Shown: positions 9,079 through 18,688, counted from the stretch's first letter. The stretch: 64,000 nucleotides of DNA from Burkholderia thailandensis E264 (GCF_000012365.1 NC_007651.1:1612001-1676000), one strand, 5' to 3'. A program made the numbers and translations. The notes: generated by a model from the letters alone, not told the origin.

Positions 9079-10086
9079 TCAGATCGACAGGCAGATCTTG
9101 CCGAAGTGCTTGCCGGCCGCCTGGTGGCTGAACGCATCGGCGATGTCGTCGAGCGCGAACGTGCGATCGATTACCGGCTTGATGCCGGTTGCGTCGATCG
9201 CACGCACCATGTCGATCTGATGTCGTCGACTGCCGACGATCAGGCCTTGCAGGTTCTGCTGGCGTGCCATCAGCGCGACGGTCGGCACGGGGCCGGCAAT
9301 CCCCGTCAGCACGCCGATCAGCGCGATATGGCCGCCGATCCTGCACGCCTGGATCGATTGCGGGAGCGTGTCCGGGCCGCCCACTTCGATCACGTGGTCG
9401 ACGTCGCGCCCGTTTGTCTGCTCGAGCACCTTCGCGGCCCAGTTTGCGTCGCGACGGTAGTTGACGACGTGATCCGCGCCCAGCTGGCGCGCGCGCTCCA
9501 GCTTTTCGTCCGACGACGACGTGGCGATCACGGTCGCGCCCATGCGTTTCGCGAACTGCAGCGCGAAGATCGACACGCCGCCCGTGCCGAGCACGAGCAC
9601 GCTGTCTCCAGCCTTCAAGCGGCCGTCGACGACGAGCGCGCGCCAGCCGGTGAGGCCCGCCGTCGTCAGCGTCGCGGCTTCCTCGTGCGTGTAGCCCTTC
9701 GGCGCGTGCGTGAACCAATGCGCTGGGCGTACGACCGTCTCGCGCGCGTAGCCGTCGACGCCGTCGCCCGGCACCGTCGCGAAGTCCGCGGTGCTCGGCC
9801 CGCCGTCGAGCCATTGCGGGAAGAAGGTCGACACGACCGCGTCGCCGACCGCGAACTCCGTGACGCCTTCGCCGATCGCTTCGACAACGCCCGCGCCGTC
9901 CGACATCGGAATGCGCTTGTCGGCCGTGCTCAGCCTGCCGGTGACGACGCCGAGATCGTGATAGTTGAGCGAGCTCGCGTGAATGCGAACGCGGATTTCG
10001 CCCGCGGCGGGCGCGCCAGGATCGGTGAGCGTCACGCGTTCGAGGTGCTCGAGGCCGGCGGGCTGACGCAACATGATGGCTTTCAT
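9079..10086 (-). CDS. Medium-chain NAD(P)-dependent alcohol dehydrogenase / quinone-oxidoreductase-like
   Basis: 335 residues from the start MKAIMLRQPAGLEHLERV at 10086. The N-terminal GroES-like domain (about 1-120) has SSLNYHDLGVVTGR and MSDGAGVVEAIGEGV. The catalytic-zinc GHE motif is DGAG here, so it is closer to zinc-independent quinone oxidoreductases. The Rossmann part shows VLVLGTGGVSIFALQFAKRMGA for cofactor binding, and the C-terminal domain ends with the typical FSHQAAGKHFGKI. It is divergent from an HxlR regulator, a common arrangement in which the regulator senses an electrophile and controls the reductase. Substrate unknown. Confidence 0.88.
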   Translation of the reverse strand: MKAIMLRQPAGLEHLERVTLTDPGAPAAGEIRVRIHASSLNYHDLGVVTGRLSTADKRIPMSDGAGVVEAIGEGVTEFAVGDAVVSTFFPQWLDGGPSTADFATVPGDGVDGYARETVVRPAHWFTHAPKGYTHEEAATLTTAGLTGWRALVVDGRLKAGDSVLVLGTGGVSIFALQFAKRMGATVIATSSSDEKLERARQLGADHVVNYRRDANWAAKVLEQTNGRDVDHVIEVGGPDTLPQSIQACRIGGHIALIGVLTGIAGPVPTVALMARQQNLQGLIVGSRRHQIDMVRAIDATGIKPVIDRTFALDDIADAFSHQAAGKHFGKICLSI

Positions 10087-10289
10087 CGATTCGACTCCGG
10101 TGAGTGGTGAGCGAGCGCGCCGCGTGGTGTGCGGCCGATGCGTTCCGAATGGCGGCAGGGGAACGCCGGCGCGCATGCGTGTCCTACGCCGCGCGTGCCG
10201 CACACGTGCGTGCGCGAATCGCGCCGGACGGCACGCGCGCCGCATTCGGCCGCCCTGAGATCGGCGGCGGATGGGCAAATTGTCCGCAC

Positions 10290-10315
10290 GTACTTCCTTT
10301 GATGCAAGAACGTAC
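10290..10315. promoter_or_regulatory. Putative operator between dehydrogenase and HxlR genes
   Basis: GTACTTCC (10290-10297) and GAACGTAC (10308-10315) form an imperfect inverted repeat with a 10-bp spacer, matching at 6 of 8 positions. It lies in the divergent intergenic region where an HxlR dimer would be expected to bind. Assignment is by position and symmetry only. Confidence 0.35.
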
Positions 10316-10353
10316 AATTAACGCCGGTACTATCAATTTTGTAGGTAAGCGCG

Positions 10354-10779
10354 ATGCGACCGAAGCGTTCCGACAGCAAGAGCGGGTGTTCCGTCGAGGT
10401 GACCCTTTCCGTCATCGGCGGATTGTGGAAGCCCGTGATCCTGTTTCATCTCTTGAAGGAGAAAAAGCGCTTCATGGAGCTCACGCGCCTGATGCCGAAC
10501 ACGACGCAGAGAATGCTGACGCTGCAATTGCGCGAACTCGAGGCGGACGGCATCGTCGCGCGCCACGTCTATCCGCAGGTGCCGCCGAAGGTCGAATATG
10601 AACTGACGCCGTTTGGCACGACGCTCGCGCCCGTACTGATCAGCTTGCGCGAATGGGGCGACGCGTATCGGACGCATCAGTCGGGCGCCGGTTCGGCCGA
10701 GTCTGCACGCGATGCAGCGACGTGCGACGCACCGACTCAGTCGCGCAAACGCACGGCCGGCGCGATGAAGGCCGTGTAG
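10354..10779 (+). CDS. HxlR-family winged-helix regulator
   Basis: 141 residues. HxlR features: CSVEVTLSVIGGLWKPVILFHL, LTRLMPNTTQRMLTLQLRELEADGIV as the recognition and linker helices, and VPPKVEYELTPFGTTLAPVL as the wing and following helix. The conserved N-terminal Cys is present (C12). The last 35 residues are a low-complexity tail. It is divergently transcribed from the MDR dehydrogenase, its probable target. Confidence 0.88.
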   Translation: MRPKRSDSKSGCSVEVTLSVIGGLWKPVILFHLLKEKKRFMELTRLMPNTTQRMLTLQLRELEADGIVARHVYPQVPPKVEYELTPFGTTLAPVLISLREWGDAYRTHQSGAGSAESARDAATCDAPTQSRKRTAGAMKAV

Positions 10780-11845
10780 CGCGCCGGCGGGCGCGAATCG
10801 GCCGGGGTGTGCCTTCGCCCGGATCGATGGGTGGTTTTCCGGCTGGCCAGTGTTGGCGCGCTGGCGACTTCATGCAACGCTCGCCTGGCTCGCGCGTTTG
10901 AGCCGTCGGCCCATTTCTTTCTTTCAGAGCCGCATGCGGGATCGACGTCCACGACGAGCATGTCGTGGATGCTCCCGACTTCGGCCGAGATCTTCAACGC
11001 GGGCTTCCTGTCTCGTCGTTGGCAGCGATGCCTCCGGATCGGGGCCAGGCGCTCGGCGCTCGATGCCGACCCGATGAAGATGTCCGCTTCATGAACGGCC
11101 ACGAGTTCATTCGAATTTTTTGCGCGCGCGCACGATCCAAAGAGTCTTTGGCTCGCAGCGCATTATTCATTTCGGAGGGGGATTTTTTGAAATTAATGAA
11201 GAAGTGAATATTGTGTGAAATGTATTGATATTCATATATGAAAGGAAATGATCGATGCATTGGATCGCAGAGCGCATGACGTGCGATTGCATTGGCGGCG
11301 CCACGTACTTGGCGGTGTGCGTCGGCGTCCGAGGTCGTTGTGGCGTGTGCGCCGGGATAGGCGTTCAAGTCTGACGAAAATGAATCAATCCTTGCAGAAC
11401 GCGGCTGGAAGCGCGTTGGCTTGCTCGGCGCGTTGGCCATTCTTGATCGATCGTCGCGGTGAGGAGGTGGCAGGCGATCCTTGCTTCGGCTCCACGGCCG
11501 TTCGCGTGAACAAGCTGATAGACGGCTATGAAGTGACATATCAATAGGATTTTTTATTGAATTTTCATTGTATTTTTCAGAAGTTGATGTATGCCATGAA
11601 AAAATGGGCGTTTGAACATTGAATGTAACGGAATGAAGTGAATTGTTACGTTACGGCTTGCGTAACGGTGGCATGGGATCTGGTCAACTATTCTCTTTGT
11701 GCGATGAGAGGGGAAATTAAATTCGTCTCGGGTTCGGTTTTCTGAAGAAAATGGTGCGCGATCGATCCGGCACGCATGCTGGCATGCTCCGTGCGATGAC
11801 CTCGACGCCGTAATGACGGCGGTACCCATCCACACGAGGTCACAT
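10780..11845. other. About 1.07-kb stretch without a convincing gene; A+T-rich in its second half
   Basis: No protein family is recognisable on either strand. Sequence from about 11100 to 11810 is much richer in A and T than flanking genes, with runs such as GATTTTTTGAAATTAATGAAG. This may be a large regulatory region for the repeat-protein gene that follows, or decayed horizontally acquired DNA. A GAGGT ribosome site occurs just before 11846. Confidence 0.4.
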
Positions 11846-13228
11846 ATGAAACAAAGCTTCAAGTTGACGAGCATTGCACTGTCTGCTGCGGTTGCATTTG
11901 GGGTCGCGGCTGCGACGCCGGCCGTCGCGGGCGCGTTGAACACGCTTCCGATTTCCGCTTCGGTGGCCGACCTTGCCGGCACCGGCTCGGGCGGCGCGAC
12001 GTTGGCGCTTGCAGGCGGAGCGCAACACGGATCGATCCATGCGAGCGTGCTCGGTTCGGCCGATGCATCGCTCAGCAACGGCGCACTCGACAACTTGGCT
12101 GGCGCGCTCGCGAACGCGGCGAGCCACAATCCGGTTCAGGGCGTGGCGAACAACGCGGTCGGTACGTTGACGAATCTGGCGAGCAACAATCCGTTGCCGG
12201 GCGCGCTGAGCAACGCGGTAAGCACGCTGCAAAACGCAGCGGCGAATAACCCGCTGTCGGGCGCAGCGAACAACGCGGTCGGCACGCTGACGAATCTGGC
12301 GAGCAGCAACCCGTTGCCGGGTGCGCTGAGCAACGCGGTGAGCACGCTGCAAAACGCAGCGGCGAACAACCCGCTGTCCGGTGTCGCGAACAATGCGGTC
12401 GGCATGCTGGCGAATTTGGCGAGCAGCAACCCGCTGCCGGGCGCGCTGAGCAACGCGGTGAGCACGCTACAAAACGCAGTGGCGAATAACCCACTGCCGG
12501 GCGCAGCGAACAACGCGGTCGGCACGCTGACGAATCTGGCCAGCAACAATCCTCTGCCGGGCGTCGTGAATAACATAGTCGGCACGCTCGCGAACGCGAT
12601 CGGCGGCAATCCGATCACGCCGATCACGAGTGCCGCGAGCGGCCTGGCGAACGCACTTTCCGCTGCCAACCCGGCGGCTGCATTGACGGGAGCGGCAAAC
12701 AACGTCGCAGGCACGCTCGCGGGGGCGGCAAACGGCAATCCGGTCGCGGGCGCGATCGGCGGCCTCGTGAACGCGCTGCCCGCCGGCAATCCGGCAGGCG
12801 CCCTGACGAGCGCGGCGAACAACGCGGCGGGCGCGATTGCAACGGTCGCAGGCAGCAACCCGGCTGCCGTGATCGGTAGCGTCGCGAGCGCATTGACGGG
12901 CGCGGCCGGCGCCGGCGTCGCGGCGGGCTCGCAACTCGGAGGCGTCGGCTCCGCGCTGATGAGCTCGGGCGCGGCCTCGACCGGCAAGGTGCTGACGTCC
13001 GGCAGCAATGCGTTCGGCAGCACGGCCGCGTCGACCGGTTCGCTGCTGACGACGGGGGCCGCCGCGGCGAGCACGGTCGTCAATTCGGCGGGCTCGTCGG
13101 TCGGCGCGGTGTTGGCGTCGCTGCCGAACCTGAGCATGTCGTCGTCGAAGTCGACGGCTGCGGCATCGAATCCGCTCGCACCCGTCTCGTCGGCGATCGC
13201 GACGCTCGCCGGTGCGCTGCCCAAGTAA
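11846..13228 (+). CDS. Exported repeat protein with 20-residue Asn/Ala/Gly-rich repeats
   Basis: 460 residues from ATG 11846 (GAGGT upstream), opening with a signal peptide MKQSFKLTSIALSAAVAFGVAA...AVAG. Residues about 80-330 consist of imperfect 20-residue units of the form xxNNAVGTLxNLASxNPLPG alternating with xLSNAVSTLQNAAANNPLSG, which degenerate towards the C-terminus into units such as AANNAAGAIATVAGSNPAAV. The last 120 residues are Ser/Ala/Gly-rich. There is no membrane anchor or known enzyme domain. The pattern suggests a fibrous or adhesive surface or secreted protein. A hairpin terminator follows 65 bp downstream. Function unknown. Confidence 0.75.
   Translation: MKQSFKLTSIALSAAVAFGVAAATPAVAGALNTLPISASVADLAGTGSGGATLALAGGAQHGSIHASVLGSADASLSNGALDNLAGALANAASHNPVQGVANNAVGTLTNLASNNPLPGALSNAVSTLQNAAANNPLSGAANNAVGTLTNLASSNPLPGALSNAVSTLQNAAANNPLSGVANNAVGMLANLASSNPLPGALSNAVSTLQNAVANNPLPGAANNAVGTLTNLASNNPLPGVVNNIVGTLANAIGGNPITPITSAASGLANALSAANPAAALTGAANNVAGTLAGAANGNPVAGAIGGLVNALPAGNPAGALTSAANNAAGAIATVAGSNPAAVIGSVASALTGAAGAGVAAGSQLGGVGSALMSSGAASTGKVLTSGSNAFGSTAASTGSLLTTGAAAASTVVNSAGSSVGAVLASLPNLSMSSSKSTAAASNPLAPVSSAIATLAGALPK
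12091..12620 (+). repeat. 60-bp tandem repeat array inside the exported repeat protein gene
   Basis: Successive 60-base blocks align closely: each carries (C/A)AACGCGGT near its middle and ACGAATCTGGCGAG or AAAACGCAGCGGCGA towards its end, encoding alternating 20-residue units. About 8-9 copies are clear, and two-unit blocks of 120 bp are nearly identical (12181-12300 against 12301-12420). Such an array can change copy number by slippage or recombination without shifting the frame. Confidence 0.85.
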
Positions 13229-13292
13229 TGGCGCGGCGCGTCCCGGCCGGATAGCGGTCCGCTCCCGTCGTAGTTAGCCGGAAGGTAATGCG

Positions 13293-13332
13293 GGGCGGCA
13301 TGGCGGCGACCCCATGCCGCCCTGTCGTTTTC
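13293..13332 (+). terminator. Rho-independent terminator after the repeat-protein gene
   Basis: GGGCGGCATGG (13293-13303) pairs perfectly with CCATGCCGCCC (13312-13322) over 11 bp with an 8-base loop, followed by TGTCGTTTTC. It lies 65 bp after the stop codon. Confidence 0.7.
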
Positions 13333-13455
13333 GCAACGCGGCCGTCGTTCGGCCGGCGATATGGGCGAGGGCGGGGCGCCAGCTTGCCGGCGCCGGTCCG
13401 AGCGCTTCGGGAGTAAGCGTGTCGGCAGCGCCGTCTTGACGACGGGATCTTGATG

Positions 13456-15027
13456 TCAGCTGTCGTCGCGGAGTTGATCAGCTATGGCCCACGGCATGAG
13501 CTGATCGACACGATTGATTGCGTGATCAGCAATGCGGGCAAGGACGAAGCGCAGATACGCCTCGGGATCGATGCCGTTGAGCTTCGCCGTTCCGATGAGG
13601 CTATAGATCGCGGCAGCGCGCTCGCCGCCGGAGTCGGCACCGGCGAACAGGTAATTCCGCCTCCCGATGGCCACTCCACGCAACGCTCGCTCGACCGGCA
13701 GGTTATCGATCTCGAGTTGGCCGTCGTCGCAATAGCGTGTGAGCGCTTCCCATCGGTTCAGCGCATAGAGAATCGCCCGACTCGTATCGGATTTCTTTGA
13801 GAGTGTCTCCAGCGTGGCGGTGAGCCAGGCGTGAAGCTGACTGAGAAGCGGTCGGGCATGTGCTTCTCGATACGCACGACGCTCGTCGGGCGGTTTGCCG
13901 CGTATCGCGTCTTCGATCTTGTACAACGCACCGATACGCTCGAGCGCTTCGGTATTCAATGCGTTCGGGCGCGCAGCGTGTAGCTCATAGAACTGGCGTC
14001 GGGCATGCGCCCAGCAGGCAGCTTCCCTCACGCGTCCGGTCTCGTAGATAGCCTGGTAGCCGCCATAGGCGTCCGCTTGCAGCGTGCCGCTGAACGTCTC
14101 GAGATGTTGTTGCGGATGGATGCCTTTGCGATCCGGCGTGTAAGCGAACCACACCGCTGGCGGCGTCATATCGGCTGACGATCGATCGTCACGCACATAG
14201 ACCCACAAGCGGCCAGTCTTCGTCTTGCCGTTGCCCGGTTCGAGCACTGGGACCGGCGTGTCGTCGGCATGCAGCTTCGTCCCGGTCATCACATGACGGC
14301 GTAATGCATCGACCAGTGGTTGTAAAAGCGTCGCGCCGTGGCCGACCCACTTCGCGAGCAACGAGCGGTCGAGTTCGACGCCTTCACGCGCATACATGAC
14401 CGACTGCCGATACAGCGGGATGTGGTCTGCGAACTTCGAGACCAGCACGTGCGCGAGTAGTCCAGGGCCCGCCAGGCCGCGCTCGATGGGACGACTCGGC
14501 GCTGCTGCTTGCGCGATGTGATCGCAGCACGCGCAGGCGAACTTGGGCCGCACATGACGGATTACGCGGAAGCTCGCAGGTACATATTCAAGTTGTTCGG
14601 AGACGTCTTCGCCTAGCAGCTTGAGCTTGCCGCCGCATTCCGAGCACGTCTCGGTCGATTGCGGCAAGTGCGTTTGCTCTTCACGTGGCAGATGCTCGGG
14701 CAGCGGCTTGCGAGGCGACTGTTCCGGCGCGGTACGAGGTGTCTTCGGGATTTCGATCGGAGCCGCGCCTTCGTCCGCTTCGAGTTCTTCCAGACGCAGT
14801 TCGAGTTGTTCGATCTGACGATCGAGCTTCTCCGACTTGCGACCGAACTGCATGCGGCGCAGCTTCGCAATCAGCAGCTTCAGATGCTCGATCTCTGCCT
14901 TGGCGGTGGCGTTCGCCGCCTTGTGCGATTCGACTACGTCCTCGAGATGCCCAATGCGAGCATCGCGCTCGAGCAGCATGGCTTTGAGCGCTTCGATGTC
15001 GTCCGGATAGGCGTTGGCCGCGGTCAT
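13456..15027 (-). CDS. tnpC: IS66 transposase TnpC, copy A
   Basis: 523 residues. Order of parts: N-terminal leucine-zipper-like helix ([19 protein letters not shown]...), a zinc-binding region with CSECGGKLK and FACACCDHI, then the IS66 DDE catalytic region with [20 protein letters not shown], and the C-terminal [23 protein letters not shown]. It is the catalytic transposase of the element, acting with TnpA and TnpB. Apparently intact. Confidence 0.93.
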   Translation of the reverse strand: MTAANAYPDDIEALKAMLLERDARIGHLEDVVESHKAANATAKAEIEHLKLLIAKLRRMQFGRKSEKLDRQIEQLELRLEELEADEGAAPIEIPKTPRTAPEQSPRKPLPEHLPREEQTHLPQSTETCSECGGKLKLLGEDVSEQLEYVPASFRVIRHVRPKFACACCDHIAQAAAPSRPIERGLAGPGLLAHVLVSKFADHIPLYRQSVMYAREGVELDRSLLAKWVGHGATLLQPLVDALRRHVMTGTKLHADDTPVPVLEPGNGKTKTGRLWVYVRDDRSSADMTPPAVWFAYTPDRKGIHPQQHLETFSGTLQADAYGGYQAIYETGRVREAACWAHARRQFYELHAARPNALNTEALERIGALYKIEDAIRGKPPDERRAYREAHARPLLSQLHAWLTATLETLSKKSDTSRAILYALNRWEALTRYCDDGQLEIDNLPVERALRGVAIGRRNYLFAGADSGGERAAAIYSLIGTAKLNGIDPEAYLRFVLARIADHAINRVDQLMPWAIADQLRDDS

Positions 15028-15056
15028 GCCGGCAGTTTACGCGGCGGCCGACGGGT

Positions 15057-15404
15057 TTACAACGCCGATGTCGGCTCGGTCGTTCGTATCGGCTGGCGCC
15101 AGTCGATACCTTCGAGCAGCATCGACAGTTGGGCTTGGCTCAGGCAGACAACGCCACCGTCGGCGCGTGGCCAAACGAATCGGCCCCGTTCCAGGCGTTT
15201 CATCAGAAGACACATGCCGTCGCCGCTCCACCACAGCACTTTGACCAGATCGCCGCGCTTGCCTCGGAACACGAACACGTGGCCGCTGAAGGGATCGCGT
15301 TCCAATACGGTCTGGACCTTCGCGGCCAAGCTGTTGAAGCCTGAACGCATATCAGTCACACCCGCGGCCAGCCAGACCTTTGTGCGGCTGGGCAGCCCGA
15401 TCAT
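15057..15404 (-). CDS. tnpB: IS66 accessory protein TnpB, copy A
   Basis: 115 residues starting [20 protein letters not shown]; the family signature [24 protein letters not shown] is present. The start overlaps the end of tnpA by 4 bp, so translation is probably coupled. Required with TnpC for IS66 transposition. Confidence 0.92.
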   Translation of the reverse strand: MIGLPSRTKVWLAAGVTDMRSGFNSLAAKVQTVLERDPFSGHVFVFRGKRGDLVKVLWWSGDGMCLLMKRLERGRFVWPRADGGVVCLSQAQLSMLLEGIDWRQPIRTTEPTSAL

Positions 15405-15808
15405 GCTGCCGATTCCGGTGTGTTGCGCAACATGCGCAGCACCAGCCGCAACGTGCCCTCGTTGGGCGAGCCCTCGATCCGCACACGAGTGTTACCGACG
15501 TTGATCTCTATGGCGCCCATCGCGGCAGCGCCGATCACCGGCGTCGGCGCCACGGTCGCAGTCGGTCGCTCGATCTGTGGCGCTGGCGCTTCCAATGTGA
15601 CCGGCAAAAATCCCACAGAATCGTATTCGCCGGCACGCAACGCGCGACGCCATTTGAATAACAAGTTCGTGTTCACCCCGTGTTCCATCGCCAGCCGCGC
15701 TACGGATACGCCCGGTTCGCAGGCCAGCTTGGCGAGTTTCCGTCGAAATTCGACGGGGTGATTAGGAATGCCTTTGCGTGAAGTTCTCTTCGGTGCTTCT
15801 GTTGACAC
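15401..15808 (-). CDS. tnpA: IS66 accessory protein TnpA, copy A
   Basis: 135 residues. The N-terminus contains a helix-turn-helix of the IS3/IS911-transposase type ([20 protein letters not shown], then [20 protein letters not shown]). It is the first gene of the tnpABC unit and probably binds the element ends. Confidence 0.9.
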   Translation of the reverse strand: MSTEAPKRTSRKGIPNHPVEFRRKLAKLACEPGVSVARLAMEHGVNTNLLFKWRRALRAGEYDSVGFLPVTLEAPAPQIERPTATVAPTPVIGAAAMGAIEINVGNTRVRIEGSPNEGTLRLVLRMLRNTPESAA

Positions 15809-15892
15809 TGTGGTCCCCGCTACTCGCCGTGGTGGGGTCTACTCTGGCAACATTCATTCACACCGTCGAGACGGTACCGGCGACTCGCTTAC

Positions 15893-16289
15893 GGTGATTG
15901 AGCACCGATAAAAGGATAAGCTCATTTTGTTCAATTCGACTAGGGTCGATGTAGGCCAGTTGCATCAACCTGACCCGGCGGGCTTCGTCGTTTTCCCGAT
16001 AACTTGGAATCTCTGCGAACGCGGTGCTCAGGAATGTTGACTTGCCGGCACCCCGCGTGCCGTCAACGAAATAGACGAGGCCGCTGCCTGGCGGATATGC
16101 CTCGTTGAGCACGGTATGTCCTCGCGGTTCACCGTTATTGCTCAACCGTAAATTTCTTGCGCTCAACAGGTCGGCTTGAATCTGTGCGTGAAGGCGCTCG
16201 TAGGCTCTTTTCTGGATGAGATTGCTCGCCTTTACGGTGCTATTAAGATCTCCGGCGGCTAAGTCGATAGTAATGGCTTGTTTGGTCAT
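15893..16289 (-). pseudogene. P-loop ATPase, N-terminal fragment truncated by IS66 copy A
   Basis: Starts MTKQAITIDLAAGD at 16289. About 132 native residues remain, with the Walker A motif GTRGAGKST at about residues 77-85 preceded by the strand LVYFVD. The IS end at 15892 then adds about 10 foreign residues (KRVAGTVSTV) before a stop. Walker B and everything downstream are missing and were not found elsewhere in the window. The preserved part resembles large AAA/STAND-like ATPases of defence loci, but the family cannot be fixed. G+C content is lower than the chromosome. Confidence 0.65.
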
Positions 16290-16759
16290 GGTCTCTTCTA
16301 CCGTAGCAATTAGAATTGTGTCGCGGCGCTTTTGCGTTGCAGCGCCAACGTCTTGGAATAGCAGCACACTATGTCAGGAAATTGCTACCTGCAAGCGCAT
16401 AGACATGCAGTGCATGCGGGTTGCGGCGGATCACGATGTTGACAGGAACAAGGCGATGCGTCCCGGAACCTAAGCGGAGCGACTTTGCGGTCGCCGGTGA
16501 ATCGCAGGTGCTCTCGTGGGGTATCGTCTCATGGATCGAGCAGCAGTGGCCTCTCTTCCTTTAGTGGGTCAACGGAGCCGCTGGCTCGCTAGAAATAGGA
16601 AAATGATGCATCTTGCGGAAATTGCAGTCGTGGCAGCAAAGATAACGGCATTTTTGACGGTCCCTTTAGCCTAGCCAGAGCGCTTCCTCGCGGCCAATTT
16701 GAGCAACAGGCGGTGGCGTATTAGGGCTTATGGTGCCAAACGTGTGGACTAGGTCATCG
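16290..16759. other. Non-coding gap between the ATPase fragment and the TIR gene
   Basis: About 470 bases with no recognisable gene. The region just upstream of 16289 should hold the ATPase promoter. Codon-like structure is absent on both strands. Confidence 0.4.
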
Positions 16760-17701
16760 TTATGACAGAAGACGTTCAAGCGCTTCCATGCTGCCGGCAT
16801 CCGATAGCATTACTTGGACGAAATTACTCCAGTTCATATCCAAAGGCTCCGTGGATTTGACGAAGCTTACAATTCGTTGCGCTATGATTTCGCCACCTTT
16901 GATGAGATCTTCGGTGCACTCGTTCCACTTATGCGGGAAGAATGCCGAGCAAATTGCCGCGCCTAAAGTGCACATTGACGCTCCGGGCGTCCACCAGTCC
17001 CAGTGCCATATCCCATGCGCCGGATGGTACTTGTCCTGGCAATCCAAAACTCGGTACGACCATCTCGGATCCTTATACATCCACCTAGGAGGAAGGAGTA
17101 GTTCGCCGGGGCTACAGAATACACGATGTGAACTTGCTTCTCCGTGAATCTCATACGGCCGGTGCTGAAAATAGAGGCGAGCTTTCTCCCATATCGCCGC
17201 TTCCCTAAGGCGTGCGGCAATCTCGACTCTGATTTGAGATTGACTCGCACCTAGCACAGCCGATGTCACCGTTGGGCCTAGAGTTATTCCTTCTTTATGG
17301 AGGGATATCAAGTCCACGTAAAGTCGCCCGGCAAGCGGTTGAGGTAGTAGGTGGCTAATCGATTCCTCAATTATGACGGGAATGATCTTTACGCCAGATT
17401 TTCTATTCCGATGCTGTAGCATTTCGAGCTCGACATGCAATCCGGAATTTTCTTTGTTGGCCGATGCGATGTAGTCGGAGTCACAAATGCAAATTACGTT
17501 AAGTGGTGCCTTATTTAGTGTGTTTTCTATTTCTTGAAATATGGAATGGCCGATTGGTATGCTGTCACGGTCCCAGAAGACCGAAAACCCTGCGCCTTCG
17601 AGGTTTGTGATGATATCGCTGCGCAACCAATCCTTTTTGTCGTAGGGGCCACCCCATGCATAGGAGATGAAGGCGGGTATTTTTTCTTGTTCATTGGTCA
17701 T
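16760..17701 (-). CDS. TIR/SEFIR-domain protein
   Basis: 313 residues from MTNEQEKIPAFISYAWGG at 17701 (AAGG ribosome site upstream). Residues 9-125 form a TIR/SEFIR fold: FISYAW as the first strand, FSVFWDRDSIPIGHSIFQEI as the second strand and BB-loop region, LNVICICDSDYIASANKENSGLHVELEML with E91 at the position of the catalytic Glu of NAD-cleaving TIRs, then KIIPVIIEES. The C-terminal 190 residues (many Trp: SYRVLDCQDKYHP, HGIWHWDWWTPG) match no family I recognise and may be a sensor. TIR domains in bacterial defence usually deplete NAD or make cyclic signals. It is encoded next to a WYL regulator and a Bil operon on the opposite strand. Its A+T-rich codons suggest foreign origin. Confidence 0.75.
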   Translation of the reverse strand: MTNEQEKIPAFISYAWGGPYDKKDWLRSDIITNLEGAGFSVFWDRDSIPIGHSIFQEIENTLNKAPLNVICICDSDYIASANKENSGLHVELEMLQHRNRKSGVKIIPVIIEESISHLLPQPLAGRLYVDLISLHKEGITLGPTVTSAVLGASQSQIRVEIAARLREAAIWEKARLYFQHRPYEIHGEASSHRVFCSPGELLLPPRWMYKDPRWSYRVLDCQDKYHPAHGIWHWDWWTPGASMCTLGAAICSAFFPHKWNECTEDLIKGGEIIAQRIVSFVKSTEPLDMNWSNFVQVMLSDAGSMEALERLLS

Positions 17702-17836
17702 AGCGTTGCCTTGTAGACGATCCTACGCGTATGTTTCATAAAATAATTACACTTGTGGAACTCGGGGGCTTTAAAGTGCCAAATGGCACCGTAAGCTATC
17801 CACCGCCTTCGCCGCTTCGGCGCACTGCTGAGAAGA

Positions 17837-18688
17837 TCAGAGGTAGCCAGGCGCTATCTCTAGTGTTTCTACGCCATACAGTGTTTCTCTGTTTTTTAGC
17901 CACAATTGATACTCGTTCCCCTCGAGACAATGGTCGGGAGAACAGTCAACGTTCCATCGGCGTAGGAAATAGCCCGCAACGGCGGCTCTGACTCGGAGCC
18001 GAGAAATTCCGTTGACCATGCCGTACTCGAATAGCGTCGTCTCGGGGTGTGGGCGCTTCGGATGTGGCACAAGTTCTAGTTCCACGATCCGGTTCCACTG
18101 AATGTCATGTTCCCATCGCTCGTGGGTTAGGACGACAGATTCTTCGATTGTTGGATTGCTGATCCGAGAGATAACGAAGTCTGAGAATCGCAGTCTTCGG
18201 CGATCGTAGGCCCGAATGTGCCACCGGAGGCCGTTGTCCACCAGGGCGAATGGAACAATTTGGCGTCGCGTTTCGCCACTACTGTGCGATCGATAGTCAA
18301 TTGAGATGACATGTTGGTGGTTTATCGCTCTCGTGATTGTTGATACCACCATTGAATCCGGACTATCTAACTGGATCGGAAGGTCACATCGAAGAAGGGG
18401 TTTCCTTTCCCGCCGAGGAAGTGCGAGGTGGCCGTGCGCGATCATTGCCAAGGCTTCAGTGCTCTCATGGTCATACAGTGGCGCAAAGTTGTAGTTCCGG
18501 AGGTAGGCCCGCTGTACATGGCTGTACTCCATGTTGGCGGCGCAACGCTCCCTGTATTGCGTGAGGTCCCTAGTTGCTGCGGGCTCTGAGATGCCGAAGC
18601 GGTCGGTTAGGTCCTGCCGGCTGACGTCACCAAGGAACATCAGTCGGAAGTCGATGAATCTGAGTCGCTCCTCTTGGGCACTGGACAT
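17837..18688 (-). CDS. WYL-domain transcriptional regulator (CapW/BrxR-like)
   Basis: 283 residues from ATG 18688, chosen for its CAGGAGACTTCT ribosome site; the frame also runs to 18751. The N-terminal winged helix-turn-helix (RLRFIDFRLMFLGDVSRQDLTDRFGISEPAATRDLTQYRE) is followed by a WYL domain (VISIDYRSHSSGETRRQIVPFALVDNGLRWHIRAYDRRRLRFSDFVISRI) and a C-terminal extension typical of BrxR/CapW repressors of defence loci. The divergent bil operon begins about 190 bp away, and an inverted repeat lies within its predicted promoter, so this protein is the probable bil repressor. That is inference from layout and family. Confidence 0.85.
   Translation of the reverse strand: MSSAQEERLRFIDFRLMFLGDVSRQDLTDRFGISEPAATRDLTQYRERCAANMEYSHVQRAYLRNYNFAPLYDHESTEALAMIAHGHLALPRRERKPLLRCDLPIQLDSPDSMVVSTITRAINHQHVISIDYRSHSSGETRRQIVPFALVDNGLRWHIRAYDRRRLRFSDFVISRISNPTIEESVVLTHERWEHDIQWNRIVELELVPHPKRPHPETTLFEYGMVNGISRLRVRAAVAGYFLRRWNVDCSPDHCLEGNEYQLWLKNRETLYGVETLEIAPGYL

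Larger units (their letters stand above)
13413..15892 (-). mobile_element. IS66-family insertion sequence, copy A (full length, 2480 bp)
   Basis: Terminal inverted repeats begin GTAAGCGTGTCGGCAGCG (left, 13413) and, on the opposite strand, GTAAGCGAGTCGCCGGTA (right end at 15892). It carries the three-gene set tnpA-tnpB-tnpC of IS66 elements, all on the reverse strand. The flanking 8-mers (CTTCGGGA left, GGTGATTG right) do not match, so the normal 8-bp target duplication is missing. The left flank is ordinary chromosome and the right flank is the interior of a truncated ATPase gene, so this copy marks an IS-mediated deletion or rearrangement and forms the left edge of the island. Confidence 0.93.

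Noticed and set aside
12091..12620. Regular repeats that might suggest a CRISPR array
   Set aside because: Repeats are contiguous 60-bp coding units without unique spacers, and lie in phase inside a signal-peptide protein gene.
13300..13412. tRNA gene or attachment site at the left island edge
   Set aside because: No tRNA cloverleaf or direct repeat matching the right edge was found; the boundary is an IS66 end.
14659..15504. 281-codon forward frame within IS66 copy A (and equivalents in B, C, D)
   Set aside because: Antisense to tnpC/tnpB/tnpA, which have clear IS66 signatures.
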